Below, piece after piece: positions 22,611 to 34,489 of a stretch of DNA of 64,000 nt (position 1 is the first letter of the stretch; each line of letters begins with the position of its first letter). This DNA is from Jaltomata sinuosa (lineage: Eukaryota; Streptophyta; Magnoliopsida; Solanales; Solanaceae), in NCBI GenBank assembly GCA_003996215.1, contig QJPP01000674.1, positions 457,001 to 521,000 on the forward strand. Direction: 5' to 3'. A program made the position numbers and the translations under genes. The notes below the pieces were generated by a model that saw only the letters and a list, made by a program, of their open reading frames with translations, was not told where the DNA came from and did no database searches.

Positions 22611-23563
22611 CCCAATGTTAGGTTTATTTTATGCATTCAAGTATTATTACAATAGTTCTCCAAATAAATTTAGGAGAGTTTTGAGTGAGTTTTGAGAGAG
22701 GAAACGCGCTACACACGGTTTCCGTCTCCTAAATCTTGTTCTTGATTCGTTCTTGGGATCTTTGGTTTCTTGTTCTTGGAATAGTAAAAGATTGTTATCA
22801 ATACATTGTAAGGATTTCTTTTCTTTATTATGAACATGACTTTCTTTTATTCTTCTACAAGCATGAATAACTAAACCTCCCACAACTAGGGTTGTGGGAG
22901 CCATGGCTAAGGTAGCGATATAGATTCCGGGTAGCGACGGGTTCAATATGTATGTTGTCACGTTGTTAATCATTCGTTATGTAACGTTTTCTAGTGGTTG
23001 CAAACATTAGAACATGCTTAGGTTTAAATTTGCTTGAGTAAAGAGATTAAAACCGGGAAACTTGATTAACAACAAGGATTCGAGACTACTAACTCTCATC
23101 TAGTGATTAATGCTGTAACTAGATTAATCTACTTGATGTTTAGGATTGAAATCTAAAAAGCACATCTTTTCGAGGTCGAGAGAATAGAAAAGGAAAATTA
23201 TTTATTTGGTCGAGAGACGTTTAGACGATACCATTAATTCAACCACATCGTGACACGCATATAAAAAGAACCCGGTTAAGCCTAGAATCGACATTGTTAC
23301 CAACGCCATGGTAAACACTTCCCTAGTTCATTCTCCTACTGATTATTTCTCATACGTTAATTGTTTGTTTTGTTTACGCATTGTTTACTCAAAACTCCCC
23401 CAATTTACCGGAAACTATTGACGACTAGTCACTTAATTCACTAAAGACTAAATTCTCACCATATTCCCTGTGGGATTCGACCCCAACCTAGTTGGGTTCT
23501 ATATTTGACTACGACCGCTTACGCTTCGTTAATTCGAGGTGTAGTTTGGGCGTTATCAAAAAG

Positions 23564-23580
23564 TGGCGCCGTTGCCGGGG
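23564..23580 (+). other. Element D primer-binding site (tRNA-Asp type)
   Basis: Tggcgccgttgccgggg lies five bases after the LTR end. It is the complement of the 3' end of plant tRNA-Asp, used by Athila/Tat-group elements. Confidence 0.88.
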
Positions 23581-23688
23581 AATACGGTTGTTAATTAAGT
23601 CTGGTGTGTTTATTTGACTCTTAGTCATAATTTCCTGCTTTACGTTTATTTGTTGTTTTTTTTTCGTTGACAGGGTACACAGTTGTGC

Positions 23689-26163
23689 ATGCCAAGTACC
23701 CGAGGTTCGGGGGAACAAATTTTACCTTACGACCCCGAGCTTGCTAGAACATTGAGGCGGAATATGGCCGCACAATTAGAGGCAGCGAGGATCGCTGCAG
23801 AACTGCAGGCCTAACAAAATCTGAATGCTGGTGGTCTGCAGGATGAGATCGCACGGAATGATGAGGATCTCGACTTAGATGGAGCTGGCGCTACGGGCGC
23901 CATTGTTGTTCCACCGCTACCGTCCGGAGCCAAGTTCAACATCACTAGCACGATGATCCAGCTGTTGAACTTAAGAGGAGTGTTCCGAGGTGTCGCTGGG
24001 GATGATCCAAACCAGCACCTAATGAATTTCGTGGGCATATGCAAGTCGTTTGAACTACCGGGCGTGAGTTAGACAGCGATCAGGCTCAGGTTGTTTTCAT
24101 TGTCTCTGTCTGATGAGGCAGCGTTGTGGTTGACAGAGCTGACCCCCGATTCTATCGCAACGTGGGGTGAGTTGAGAGGAGCTTTCCTAGAAAGGTTCTT
24201 TCCTCCCTCTCGGATGATACAGTTGAGGGACGAGATTAGCAACTTTAGGCAGCAACCGCACGAAGCACTGCACGAGACTTGGTTGCGATTCAAAAAGAAG
24301 ATAACGCAATGCCCGAACCATCAGTTGACCGAAATTTTTTTGATGCAGACGTTCTACCGGGCATTGAATTCGGCTACCAAGCCGACGTTAGACAACGCAG
24401 CAGGTGGTGCATTCATGGGTCTCACTTTTGTTGAAGCCACAACTACTTTGGACAGGCTCACCAAAACCAACAGGGCCTGGCACACACGAGATTCAGAGGT
24501 TGCAGCTAGCACCTATACCGTTGGTATGTCAGCAGAGCAGCGTAGGAAAGAGGAGGAGCGCGACCAAGACATGGCGCATCTGAAAACGCAGTTGGACCTA
24601 CTGACCAAGCACTTGTTCTCAGGAGGTATGGAGAAGGTACAAACGGTGGGTTCCCAAGGTATGGAGACTGAGGAGGCGAATTACTTGGGGGGGTTCCAGG
24701 CCAACAGCCAGGGAAACCAAGGTCGGAACTATCAGAGAGATAACCACTATGAGAAAGGTGGCTACAAAGATCGCGACCAAGGAAACTGGAGGAACAACAC
24801 CGATAGAGGTGGGTTGTATATACCACCTGGCAATCGGGACAAAGCTGGCAACGAGGCTGAGACGTCCAAACTTGAGAACATGATGGCGAAGATGCTTCTA
24901 AAGGTGGAATCGACTGACTCTGGGGTGAAGGCAATGCGGACTGAGTTATCAACATTGAGTCAGGTAGTGGAGTCATATTCTACCGCGATCAATCAATTGG
25001 AGCAGCAAGTGGGGCAAATCTCGGCATCTCTGAACCAAAGGAAGATAGGTACCTTGCCGAGTGACACGACTCATCCGAGGAATGACGCAAGCTGTATGGC
25101 GATCACCACAAGAAGCGGAAAAATATTACCGGAATCACATGCGGTAATTCAGACTCAAGGTGATGTTGCGGATGATGAAGAGGCGGCAGAGGAGGAAACT
25201 CCAAAGCCCGCGGAGAAAAGCAAGGAAGCTGAAAAGCTTCCAACTATGATGCCTCGACCACCACCTCCTTTCCCACAGCGTTTGAAGAAGAAAGCTGACG
25301 ATGGTAAGTTCCTGAACTTCATGACCATGCTGAAGCAGATTTCAATAAACATACCATTGGTGGAAGCGCTGGAACAAATGCCCGGTTATGCCAAGTTCAT
25401 GAAGGACTTGATTACAAAGAAGAGGTCGGTAAGTTTCGAACCAGAAGATAACCTCCACCATTGCAGCGCTATTTCCTCTAGATCGTTAGTCGAAAAGAAG
25501 AAAGACCCAGGTGCGTTTACTGTTCCCTGTACTGTTGGGAAGCTCAACTTCGGGAAAGCCTTGTGTGATCTGGGTGCTAGCATCAACTTGATGCCGCTAG
25601 CCGTCTATAAGCAACTGGGTTTGGGAGCTCCTAAACCAACGTCCATAAGAGTGATGATGGCGGACCATTCAGTAAAGTGACCTGTGGGAATATTGTCTGA
25701 TATGCTAGTAAAGATCGGTAAGCTTATCTTCCCAGCTGACTTTGTGATCCTGGATTGCGAAGTGGATTTCGAAGTTCCCATCATCTTGGGACGACCATTG
25801 CTAGCCACAGCAAGAGCCTTGGTTGACATGGAGAAAAACGAACTGACCTTCAGGCTAAACAATGAAGTGGTCAAGTTCGATGTGTCCAAATTAATGAAGC
25901 AACCAAGTGACATGAGGGTGGTCGCGGTCATCAATGCTATTGAGAAAGGCCCTGCGGATGTGTATTTTGAGGAAAAGGGTTGTGTTGAAACCCGAGCTGT
26001 TATGAGAGTAAAGTCGCGATCGCAAGAGGACGAGCAGGTAAAGGAAAGCGGTGAAAATAGATCAAGAAAACGAAAACACCGCAAGAGAATCTGCAAAGAG
26101 AGAGCGAAGAAGTTGGCGCGACTAGCTGCGAAGCCGATGAAAGAAGAAGCTGGAATGCAATAG
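23689..26163 (+). pseudogene. Element D gag-protease polyprotein (three stops)
   Basis: One frame of about 825 codons runs from ATG 23689 to TAG 26161, broken only by TAA 23812, TAG 24070 and TGA 25678. Each is one C-to-T step from CAA, CAG and CGA. The longest open part is 24091-25680 (529 codons). In order it shows an N-terminal basic part, the gag domain (TSTMIQLLNL, LMNFVGICK, GAFLERFFPPSRM), a hydrophilic linker, a heptad-like coiled coil (about 24870-25040), the ITTRSGK motif, and the protease DLGASINLMP near codon 627 (25567). A Lys/Arg-rich tail (about 26040-26130) could be a nuclear signal. There is no zinc knuckle and no pol follows. Confidence 0.9.
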
Positions 26164-26824
26164 CAGTGTGTCGCAGGCACACACTCCATCGAGTTCTCCT
26201 ATTTTGGAGACCCTGGCGGTCTCCAACATCATTCCAGAATCTGAGTAATATCGACTTCACAGGTATTCCTAATTCTCACAGTTTTTAGCTTTCATATAGA
26301 TGCATTGGGGACAATGCATGAGTCTAAGTTGAGGGTGTGGGGAAACCTGTGAGTCACCACCGAGGGTTTTTGTTGCCGAGTTCTTTTCCCTCCGGTGTGC
26401 TATCTAGTAGAACCGGCATGTTTAGGTTGTTATTTTAAATTTTTGTTCCGGTGTGCTATCTAGTAGAACCAGCATATTTAGGTTGTTATTTTAATTTTTT
26501 TTTTTTTAGTGTCTATAGCAAGCATCATGGCATTTTTAGTACTAAAAGGAGGCCCCTTTAAATTTTTTTTCTGGTTTCGCACATATGTTGAAACGATTGA
26601 CTGTCTGGATCCTTGGATGTCATTGTGTGATTATGATTAGAATGAGTATGCTTAAACCAAGCGGTTGTTTGATAGTTGGTAGCGATATAGTTTCTTGGTG
26701 CCAAGAGTGTGTGAGAGTATTGTTATAAATTCTTACTCTGTGCATGCATCTAGAACTTGCCCGGTCTATTTTGTTAAGTTTGAAGTCTGGTTGCTTAGGA
26801 AAGGATCACAGGCCCTTTTTGTGT
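26164..26824 (+). other. Element D non-coding stretch after gag-protease
   Basis: About 660 bp hold no ORF of note. It has a short direct repeat of ~55 bp (tccggtgtgctatctagtagaacc at 26390-26413 and 26444-26467, shown here by position) and several T-rich runs. This is where pol would be expected in an autonomous relative; I see no trace of it. Confidence 0.7.
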
Positions 26825-27710
26825 GCAGTCCACTTAACCTAAAAGACCGTCCAAATACAAATAATCCCTTTTGATCCCTGTTTGAGCCATAATTGACCTT
26901 GTTCTTTCAATAACCTGTCACCGTTCCTGTTTAACTTTGAATCCCTATTTTGGCCCTGGTCCTTCCTTGGACATCATGCACCTCAACCCAGGCAAACAGC
27001 CTAGGTTGGGGGTGGCTACTATAGAGGTGAATGATAAGAAAAAGAGAATAGCGAAGATTGGTTGTGAATAGAATGAAAAATTCGGGTGTGTGCCTAAGAA
27101 AAGAAAAAAAAAGAGAGATGAAAAAGATCGAAAAAGTAATAAAAAGAATTGTCAAAATAAAGAGGCCGCACCTGTAGCTAGAAAGAAGGAAGTATAAAGG
27201 TGAATAAGGATGGACAAAGTACAGTTATGTGGTAATAAGACATCGGTGGTTCCAAGGAGGGCTTAGTCACTAACCCCTAAATGTATCCTACTTGCACCTG
27301 AAGCCTCATTACAAGCCAAAACAAGTCCTGTAGTGATCCTGAGCGACTTTCTGAAGAACTGAAATAGAATAGTAAGGGCAAGCCTATGGTATCGCATGTG
27401 CATTGTTTGAAATCGTTTGTGAGTGTGAGCGCTTACCTAGTCCCAAATCTTGTGTGTGGGATTTCTTTGTGGTGAGGGCACCAAGATGTCTGTATTGTCT
27501 ATTGATTGTTAGGATGGCTGCGCGTGTGTATGTGGAATGTTCTATCATATCGGAATGACATGTTTGGATCCTTGCAAGTTAGCGTTTCATACATTTGTGT
27601 TCTATGAGGGAGCTTGATTTAAAAGTGAACAAGTTTATAAATGACCATGAGTTGCTAGAGACACGAGTTTGTTTTCTTAGTTGAGTCGTATTATTGTTTT
27701 GTGTCATGTT

Positions 27711-27746
27711 GCTTGAGGACAAGCGAACATTTTAAGTAGAGGGTGT
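27711..27746 (+). other. Element D internal (first) pre-PPT hairpin and PPT
   Basis: GCTTG, AGGA, CAAGC (27711-27724) extends to 7 bp if a U-G pair is allowed. The purine tract aagtagagggtgt follows, then a partial LTR start at 27747. It is duplicated at 28799. Confidence 0.7.
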
Positions 27747-28798
27747 TGATGTGCCGCCAATTTACGGCACTTTCGACTCCTTTTAACTAAGAACAATCGT
27801 ACGTTTTCAAGCAACCGTTGTCATTTTTGATGTTTTTATGTGGTATTTTCAGGAAAAGGAGACAAACGTGGAAACGGAAGGAAATACGCGAAAAAGAGCA
27901 TTCTGGATAAGAGCAGTCCACTTAACCTAAAAGACCATCCAAATACAAATAATCCCTTTTGATCCCTGTTTGAGCCATAATTGACCTTGTTCTTTTAATA
28001 ACCTGTCACCGTTCCTGTTTAACTTTGAATCCCTATTTTGGCCCTGGTCCTTCCTTGGACATCGTGCACCTCAACCCAGGCAAACAGCCTAGGTAGGGGG
28101 TGGCTACTATAGAGGTGAATGATAAGAAAAAGAGAATAGCGAAGATTGGTTGTGAATAGAATGAAAAATTCGGGTGTGTGCCTAAGAAAATAAAAAAAAA
28201 GAGAGATGAAAAAGATCGAAAAAGTAATAAAAAGAATTGTCAAAATAAAGAGGCCGCACATGTAGCTAGAAAGAAGGAAGTATAAAGGTGAATAAGAATG
28301 GACAAAGTACAGTTATGTGGTAATAAGACATCGGTGGTTCCAAGGAGGGCTTAGTCACTAACCCCTAAATGTATCCTACTTGCACCTGAAGCCTCATTAC
28401 AAGCCAAAACAAGTCCTGTAGTGATCCTGAGCGACTTTCTGAAGAACTGAAATAGAATAGTAAGGGCAAGCCTATGGTATCGCATGTGCATTGTTTGAAA
28501 TCGTTTGTGAGTGTGAGCGCTTACCTAGTCCCAAATCTTGTGTGTGGGATTTCTTTGTGGTGAGGGCACCAAGATGTCTGTATTGTCTATTGATTGTTAG
28601 GATGGCTGCGCGTGTTTATGTGGAATGTTCTATCATATCGGAATGACATGTTTGGGTCCTTGCAAGTTAGCGTTTCATACATTTGTGTGCTATGAGGGAG
28701 CTTGATTTAAAAATGAACAAGTTTATAAATGCCCATGAGTTGCTAGAGACACGAGTTTGTTTTCTTAGTTGAGTCGTATTATTGTTTTGTGTCATGTT

Positions 28799-28834
28799 GC
28801 TTGAGGACAAGCGAACATTTTAAGTTGAGGGTGT
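28799..28834 (+). other. Element D functional-position pre-PPT hairpin and PPT
   Basis: GCTTG-AGGA-CAAGC is at 28799-28812, followed by aagttgagggtgt directly before the 3' LTR start TGATGTGCC at 28835. It differs by one base from the internal copy. Confidence 0.72.
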
Positions 28835-30257
28835 TGATGTGCCGCCAACTTACGGCACTTTCGACTCCTTTTAACTAAGAACAATCGTACGTTTTCAAGC
28901 AACCATTGTCGTTTTTGATGTTTTTATGTTGTATTTTCAGGAAAAGGAGACAAACGTGGAAACGGAAGAAAATACGCGAAAAAGAGCATTCTGGATAAGA
29001 GTGACGGCCTGAGTGATGGCCCGTCACACATGTGATGGTCCGTCACAGTGACCGTCAAGTGGGAGCCCAAGTTGAGCAAGCACTGGATAGGGGCGACGGC
29101 TGGAATGACGGTCCGTCAAGCTAGTGACGGTCCGTCACCCAAACCGTCACCCTGAGGCAGCACTGAGGCAACATCACTGGTTAGCAGTGACGGTCCAGGC
29201 GACGGTCCGTCAAGCCAGTGACGGTCCGTCAGCCTGGCCGTCAAGTTGAGGCAGTCGGTTACGCGGAATCCGAGCGTTTTTGGGTTTAATTCCTAGACTC
29301 CTATAAATACCCAATGTTAGGTTTATTTTATGCATTCAAGTATTATTACAATAGTTCTCCAAATAAATTTAGGAGAGTTTTGAGTGAGTTTTGAGAGAGG
29401 AAACGCGCTACACACGGTTTCCGTCTCCTAAATCTTGTTCTTGATTCGTTCTTGGGATCTTTGGTTTCTTGTTCTTGGAATAGTAAAAGATTGTTATCAA
29501 TACATTGTAAGGATTTCTTTTCTTTATTATGAACATGACTTTCTTTTATTCTTCTACAAGCATGAATAACTAAACCTCCCACAACTAGGGTTGTGGGAGC
29601 CATGGCTAAGGTAGCGATATAGATTCCGGGTAGCGACGGGTTCAATATGTATGTTGTCACATTGTTAATCATTCGTTATGTAACATTTTCTAGTGGTTGC
29701 AAACATTAGAACATGCCTAGGTTTAAATTTGCTTGAGTAAAGAGATTAAAACCGGGAAACTTGATTAACAACAAGGATTCGAGACTACTAACTCTCGTCT
29801 AATGATTAATGATGTAACTAGATTAATCTACTTGATGTTTAGGATTGAAATCTAAAAAGCACATCTTTTCGAGGTCGAGAAAATAGAAAAGGAAAATTGT
29901 TTATTTGGTCGAGAGACGTTTAGACGATACCATTAATTCAATCACATCGTGACACACATATAAAAAGAACCCGGTTAAGCCTAGAATCGACATTGTTACC
30001 AACGCCATGGTAAACACTTCCCTAGTTCATTCTCCTACTGATTATTTCTCATACGTTAATTGTTTGTTTTGTTTACGCATTGTTTACTCAAAACCCCCCC
30101 AATTTACCGGAAACTATTGACGACTAGTCACTTAATTCACTAAAGACTAAATTCTCACCATATTCCCTGTGGGATTCGACCCCAACCTAGTTGGGTTCTA
30201 TATTTGACTACGACCGCTTACGCTTCGTTAATTCGAGGTGTAGTTTGGGCGTTATCA
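28835..30257 (+). repeat. Element D 3' LTR
   Basis: It is 1423 bp, ending gcgttatca, followed by target duplication ataac (30258-30262). Several differences from the 5' copy are transitions within the palindromes (for example tgatgg for tgacgg near 29034). Confidence 0.95.
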
Positions 30258-30262
30258 ATAAC

Positions 30263-30763
30263 TTTGGGCATCAATGTATATATATTGAATAGATGATTCA
30301 CTAATTAAGTTTAGACAATTTAATTAAGGTATTTTTTTTACCTCTAGCACATGATTAAAGGGGTAAGACATTAAGGTTTAGTTCTAAGATTGAAAGTTAG
30401 GGTTATTGCGACTTGAGCCCGACTAGCATGGTTGATATCATTAATTGATATTTTTGTATAGATTGAAGACATTGAAGGCTGTTTGGTTGGTGTTCTACGC
30501 GTTTCAAGGTTATTAATAAGGTAAGTGATACTTTAAACTTTGAGTGATTTCTTTTCAAATTCATTTTGAAAATATGTTTTGTCTGCCCGGCCCATGTGTT
30601 GGGATGAGCGCGTGCTTGACAGAAATGATGGTCTTTGAGGATTAGCCAAATATATTTTGTTTTCAAGTACACTAAGATCCTTTGTAAATTATTTTTTGAT
30701 ATACTAAAAGTTATGTACGAAGAGGTAGGGGCATTATGTATGCTTCCCTGAGCATTGTGTATG
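30263..30763 (+). repeat. Element C 3' LTR, piece 2
   Basis: It continues the C LTR between D and E, matching about 15695-16195. It ends in gtatg, the left side of E's target duplication. Confidence 0.88.
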
Positions 30764-32634
30764 TGTAACACCTCGAAAATAGAACTAACTTTCTAAGTTT
30801 CAAACTCTGAAAAATTTCATGTTTTCAAGAATCACGGGTACAAACCACGGACCCTGGTTTGAACCACGGGTAATGGAGTGGATTCATGGTTTGCCTTCTG
30901 CAGTTCAACCCCTAGTCTGAGAACCACATGTTAGTTCAACGGACCGTAGTTCACTCTACAGACCGTAATATCAACTCGTGGAACTTGTTTCGAGAATTAC
31001 AAGTCTCCTAGAAGCTACGACTTGGGTCTACAACCCGTGGTCCATTTTACGGGTCCATCTTATTGACCCATAGTTTGGCTTCTGCAGCCTGATCACTTGG
31101 CCAGGAATGACGGATGGCAACCACGAGCCGTGGTTTGGTCTACGACCCAGTGAAATCCGTCCGTGGTCCCTGAAAGTTAACTTTTTCTAGCTTTTTCCTA
31201 ATTACTTCCCAAGGATATTTTAGTCATTACCCACCTTTTTAAATCCTAAATAATATCGTTTTGACTATTTCTAGAAGGTTTTTCGACCTCATTAGCCTAA
31301 ATCTCTCCTCAAATTTTCATTCATCTCCCAAAAAGGGAAAAGAACTCTAAGTCTCAAGCTCCAAGATCAAGTCTCCTTTCCTTTCCATTTCTAGTGGGTT
31401 AGCTTCAACCAAGGTATGTGGGTAATTAACAATGGGTTCCTCTAACCATTGCGCCCAAAATCCCCAATTCTTAATTTGAATTGTGAACTTGTGAAATTAG
31501 GGTTTTAATCTAAATTGGGGAAAAACTTATGAAATAAGTCTCTATGCATCAATTCATAGTTTCTTATTATGTATCTATGATTTGACTAAGATTCCTTAAA
31601 TGATTTCGGAAACCCATGCATTAAAGTTGATTTCTAGTATGATTTCCTCCAAGTTATGGATTTCTAAATTAGGGGTTCTTACTCAATCCTCTTGGGTCTT
31701 TCTATTAAGTGTTTTTCATGATTCCTCCATGGATTTTAAGTTCGATTTCATGCATTGATATTATGATCTCAAGTACCTTATGGGAATATCATGCCTAATT
31801 CTTCAAGTATGAATTTTAAAAGGAAAAAGTATGATTTGGAATTATGGCTATGCTAAACTTCAAGAACTTATGATATGAGAATTACATGATACCCGATGTG
31901 TTTTCATGCTTTTCAATAAGATTTGGCATGAGATTGTGCCTCTATGAATTTATGAGCTATATGTGCATGTTTTGGGAGTAGTATTTAGCACTGAGCGATG
32001 AGAGTTCGATTACTCCCGTATGAATGTTTTGACTTGTTTAAGCTTATGACATCTACTTTGAAGTCTTGACTCATATCTCACTCTTACTAATCAAATCATG
32101 ATATTTACTTTTGATAACTCTTTTATGCATGAACTAAACTTCTATTTACGTTTCTAGTATGTTTTCATCGTATTTATGCATATCTCATATATTCGGTACA
32201 TCCTATAGAACTGACGCATATCTTGCGCTGCATCCTTTGATAATGCAGATTCATGCTCATTCCCTCACACTCGTGGCTAGATCTTGCTGGAGTCCCAGTT
32301 TCCAGTGGTGAGACCTCATTATCCGAGGGCCAGTATTAGACCTATTTCTCTTATTTTATTTTCTTTAGTTTTCTCGAGCTAGTTGGGGTCTTGTACCATC
32401 AACTCTTATGATAGTTTAGAGGCTTCAGACATAGCTTGACTTGCTTTCCATTGTATGGAGTTGATACTTCTTTAGCCTTGTCCTCATTTAAGTTATGGTT
32501 GCCTGTTTATATCTGGTATGCTTCCGCTATGTTTTCTTGAATTGATGTGTGAGTATGCTATGACCAAGGGTTAATCTGGAGCACTTGTGCTCCGGATCTT
32601 GTGTTATGTCTAGGGGTAGCCTCGGGGCTTGACA
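30764..32634 (+). repeat. Element E 5' LTR
   Basis: It is 1871 bp, against 2106 bp for the 3' copy. It lacks a ~244-bp block present in the 3' LTR at 38899-39142 (junction ttcgatta/ctcccgta at about 32010). The U3 palindrome cluster is at about 30826-31170. A clear TATA box is not seen; a T/A run near 31236 is the only candidate. Confidence 0.9.
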
Positions 32635-32638
32635 AACT

Positions 32639-32651
32639 TGGTATCAGAGCC
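32639..32651 (+). other. Element E primer-binding site (tRNA-Met type)
   Basis: Tggtatcagagcc lies four bases past the LTR end (cttgaca at 32634). Confidence 0.9.
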
Positions 32652-32839
32652 TCAGGTTCAAGATTCTTAAGGTGTCTGAAGCCGCATCGAGTAGAATCTC
32701 TTTCATGTGTGTGAAGCGCGCCACACTTATGAGAGAGTGGCTATGAGATCTTTTAGAAAAAGTTCACTTCCTTCCTGATCGTATCGTGCGAAAGAGTTTA
32801 ACTCTAATGTCCCTCTAATCCTCTCTTTGTATGTTTCAA

Positions 32840-33866
32840 ATTATTCCTCAACATGCTATGCCTCAGTGAGCCGCTCAGAATGATGCTCCTCCAGTTTCGG
32901 CCCCCGAGGTCATGAATAAGAAGTTCAGGAATGCAATCCATTTGTGAGCCCAGAACATGGCCGCTCAGGACAATCAGCTAGCTCCTATCCCCATCTTACC
33001 TCAAGGTGGGGTACCGGCCTGGGTTTGTGATTTTGTCTAAATAAACCCACCTAAATTTTGGGGTTCGAAAGTGAGTGAGGACCCACTTAGCTTTAATGAT
33101 GAAGTGAAGAATATCTTTGATGTTATGAAAGTGGGTGATGTTAATTGTGTAAAGCTCGTATCCTATCAAATCAAGGATTTAGCTCATATCTGGTTCACGC
33201 AATAAAAGAAAGCTAGAGCTAGGGACAAGGTCCCTATGACTTGGGAGTGTTTCGAGAGGGCCTTCCTTGATCGGTTCTTTCCCTTAGAGTTGAGGCAAGC
33301 GAAGGATGAAGAGTTTTTGAACTTGAGACAGGGGTCAATGTCAGCCTAAGATTACAGTTTGAGGTTCACTCAGTTGTCTAGGTATGCCCCCTCTATGGTA
33401 GCAGACCCGCATGATCAGATGAGCAAGTTTATCTTTAGGGTTTCAGATATGGTGAAGAAAGAGTGTAGGTCCACTATGATGTTGAGTGATATGTATATTT
33501 CCAGGCTTATGACCCATGCTCACCAGATCAAGGGAGTCAAGCTTAGGGAGATGGCTAGGGAGAACAAGAGGGCTAGATCCGAGGGTTCAGGTTTTGGCCA
33601 TCAGAAGCCCGGAGGCAGATATCGCTCTTCCTTTTAGAAGAGGTCATCAGAACCCATGCATTCTTCAGCCAGTGCTCCTTCTCAGTCCTCCAAGCCCCGT
33701 CGTGATCTGTTTGGTAGAGGTGCAGGCTCTTATTCGCAGGGGAGTGGTGCAAAGAAGTGTGGGAAATGTCATCTTGGTGAGTGTCTAGCCGGTTTAGGTA
33801 GTTGCTTTGGATGTGGTCAGGCTGGACATCGGATTAGAGATTTACCTTTAGCTAAGAAGGGATAGG
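32840..33866 (+). pseudogene. Element E gag (broken)
   Basis: The gag domain starts near the PPKFWGSK motif (about 33045) and runs through VSYQIKDLAHIWF and FLDRFFPLELR to a conserved RFTQLSRYAPSMVAD block (33360-33405). Stops interrupt at about 33037, 33202 and 33347, and TAG 33635 precedes the zinc region. The knuckle beginning at 33803 reads CFGCGQAGHRIRDL: the last cysteine is lost. An extra CGKC lies upstream, as in relatives with two metal sites. Confidence 0.85.
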
Positions 33867-33964
33867 GAGGTAGTAGGGTTCAGTCTACCCCAGCAGCTTC
33901 AGGAGGTCGACCAGCCCAACAGGGTACTGCTTCTAATTCTGGTGGTCAGCGCCAGAACTGCCTT

Positions 33965-34330
33965 TATGCTATGTACTCTCTTCAGGACCAGGAGAATTCA
34001 CCTGATGTTGTCACTGGTATGTTGAAAGTCTTCTCTCTTGATGTGTATGCTTTGTTGGACCCTGGAGCCTCCCTATCTTTTGTGACCCCTTATGTCGCAT
34101 GCAAATTTGAAATTTGTCCTGAATTGCTTCTAGAACCCTTTTGTGTGTCTACTCCTGTTGGTGAGTCAGTCCTAGCCAAAAGAATCTACCGAAGTTGCCC
34201 TATCTCAGTCCTTCATAGAGTCACTTCAGCAGATCTAGTAGAGTTGGAGATGACTGATTTTGATGTTATTCATGGTATAGATTGGTTGTATGCTTGTTAT
34301 GCCTCAGTTGATTGCCGTACTTGAGTTGTC
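33965..34330 (+). pseudogene. Element E aspartic protease
   Basis: The open stretch 33971-34324 carries LLDPGASLSFVTP, with the catalytic Asp and the Gly-Ala kept, and the later block DFDVIHGIDWLYACYASVDC. It is one of the few active-site regions here without a damaging change. A TGA (CGA to TGA by position) follows at 34322. Confidence 0.85.
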
Positions 34331-34489
34331 AGTTTCAAGTTTCCAAATGAACCCATCTTAGAATGGCAAGGTAGTCCCCCATCCTCGAAAGGTTGTTTCA
34401 TATCTTATCTTAAGTCTAGGAAGATGATTTCTAAGGGTTATGTTTATCATATAGTTTGGGTTATGGACACGGAGTTCGGAACCCCATCC

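Larger units (their letters stand above)
22136..23558 (+). repeat. Element D 5' LTR
   Basis: It is 1423 bp, identical in length to the 3' copy (28835-30257), with only scattered substitutions. It carries the palindrome array at 22301-22545 and a TATA box at 22603. A 108-codon minus-strand ORF (22647-22973) is repeated in both LTRs only because the LTR is repeated; it has no recognisable product. Confidence 0.95.
26825..29000. repeat. 1088-bp tandem duplication inside element D
   Basis: Unit 1 is 26825-27912 and unit 2 is 27913-29000, differing at only a few positions. Each unit includes 3' non-coding sequence, a pre-PPT hairpin, a polypurine tract and the first 166 bp of an LTR (27747-27912 and 28835-29000). 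The join is at tggataaga/g. Only the second LTR start is complete, so the first is an internal dead end. The minus-strand ORFs at 26931 and 28019 are copies of each other and unlikely to be genes. Confidence 0.93.
22136..30257 (+). mobile_element. Element D: Athila/Tat-type, gag-protease only
   Basis: It is complete with a perfect 5-bp target duplication: ataac at 22131-22135 and 30258-30262. Both LTRs are 1423 bp, start TGATGTGCCGCC and end GCGTTATCA. The primer site is tRNA-Asp type. It has one gag-protease frame and no RT, RNase H or integrase. A 1088-bp tandem duplication covers the 3' end of the interior and the start of the LTR. The LTRs are nearly identical, so insertion is recent relative to the other elements. 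Confidence 0.93.

Noticed and set aside
24069..24976. Minus-strand ORFs across D gag (74 and 156 codons)
   Set aside because: They are shadows of the gag-protease frame, which has clear family motifs on the plus strand.
26931..28261. Paired minus-strand ORFs (74 and 80 codons) rich in Phe/Ile
   Set aside because: They are opposite a purine-rich stretch duplicated by the 1088-bp repeat; low complexity explains them.
22647..29672. Identical 108-codon minus-strand ORF at 22647-22973 and 29346-29672
   Set aside because: It lies wholly in D's two LTRs; identity is explained by the LTRs, and it has no motif or start context of note.
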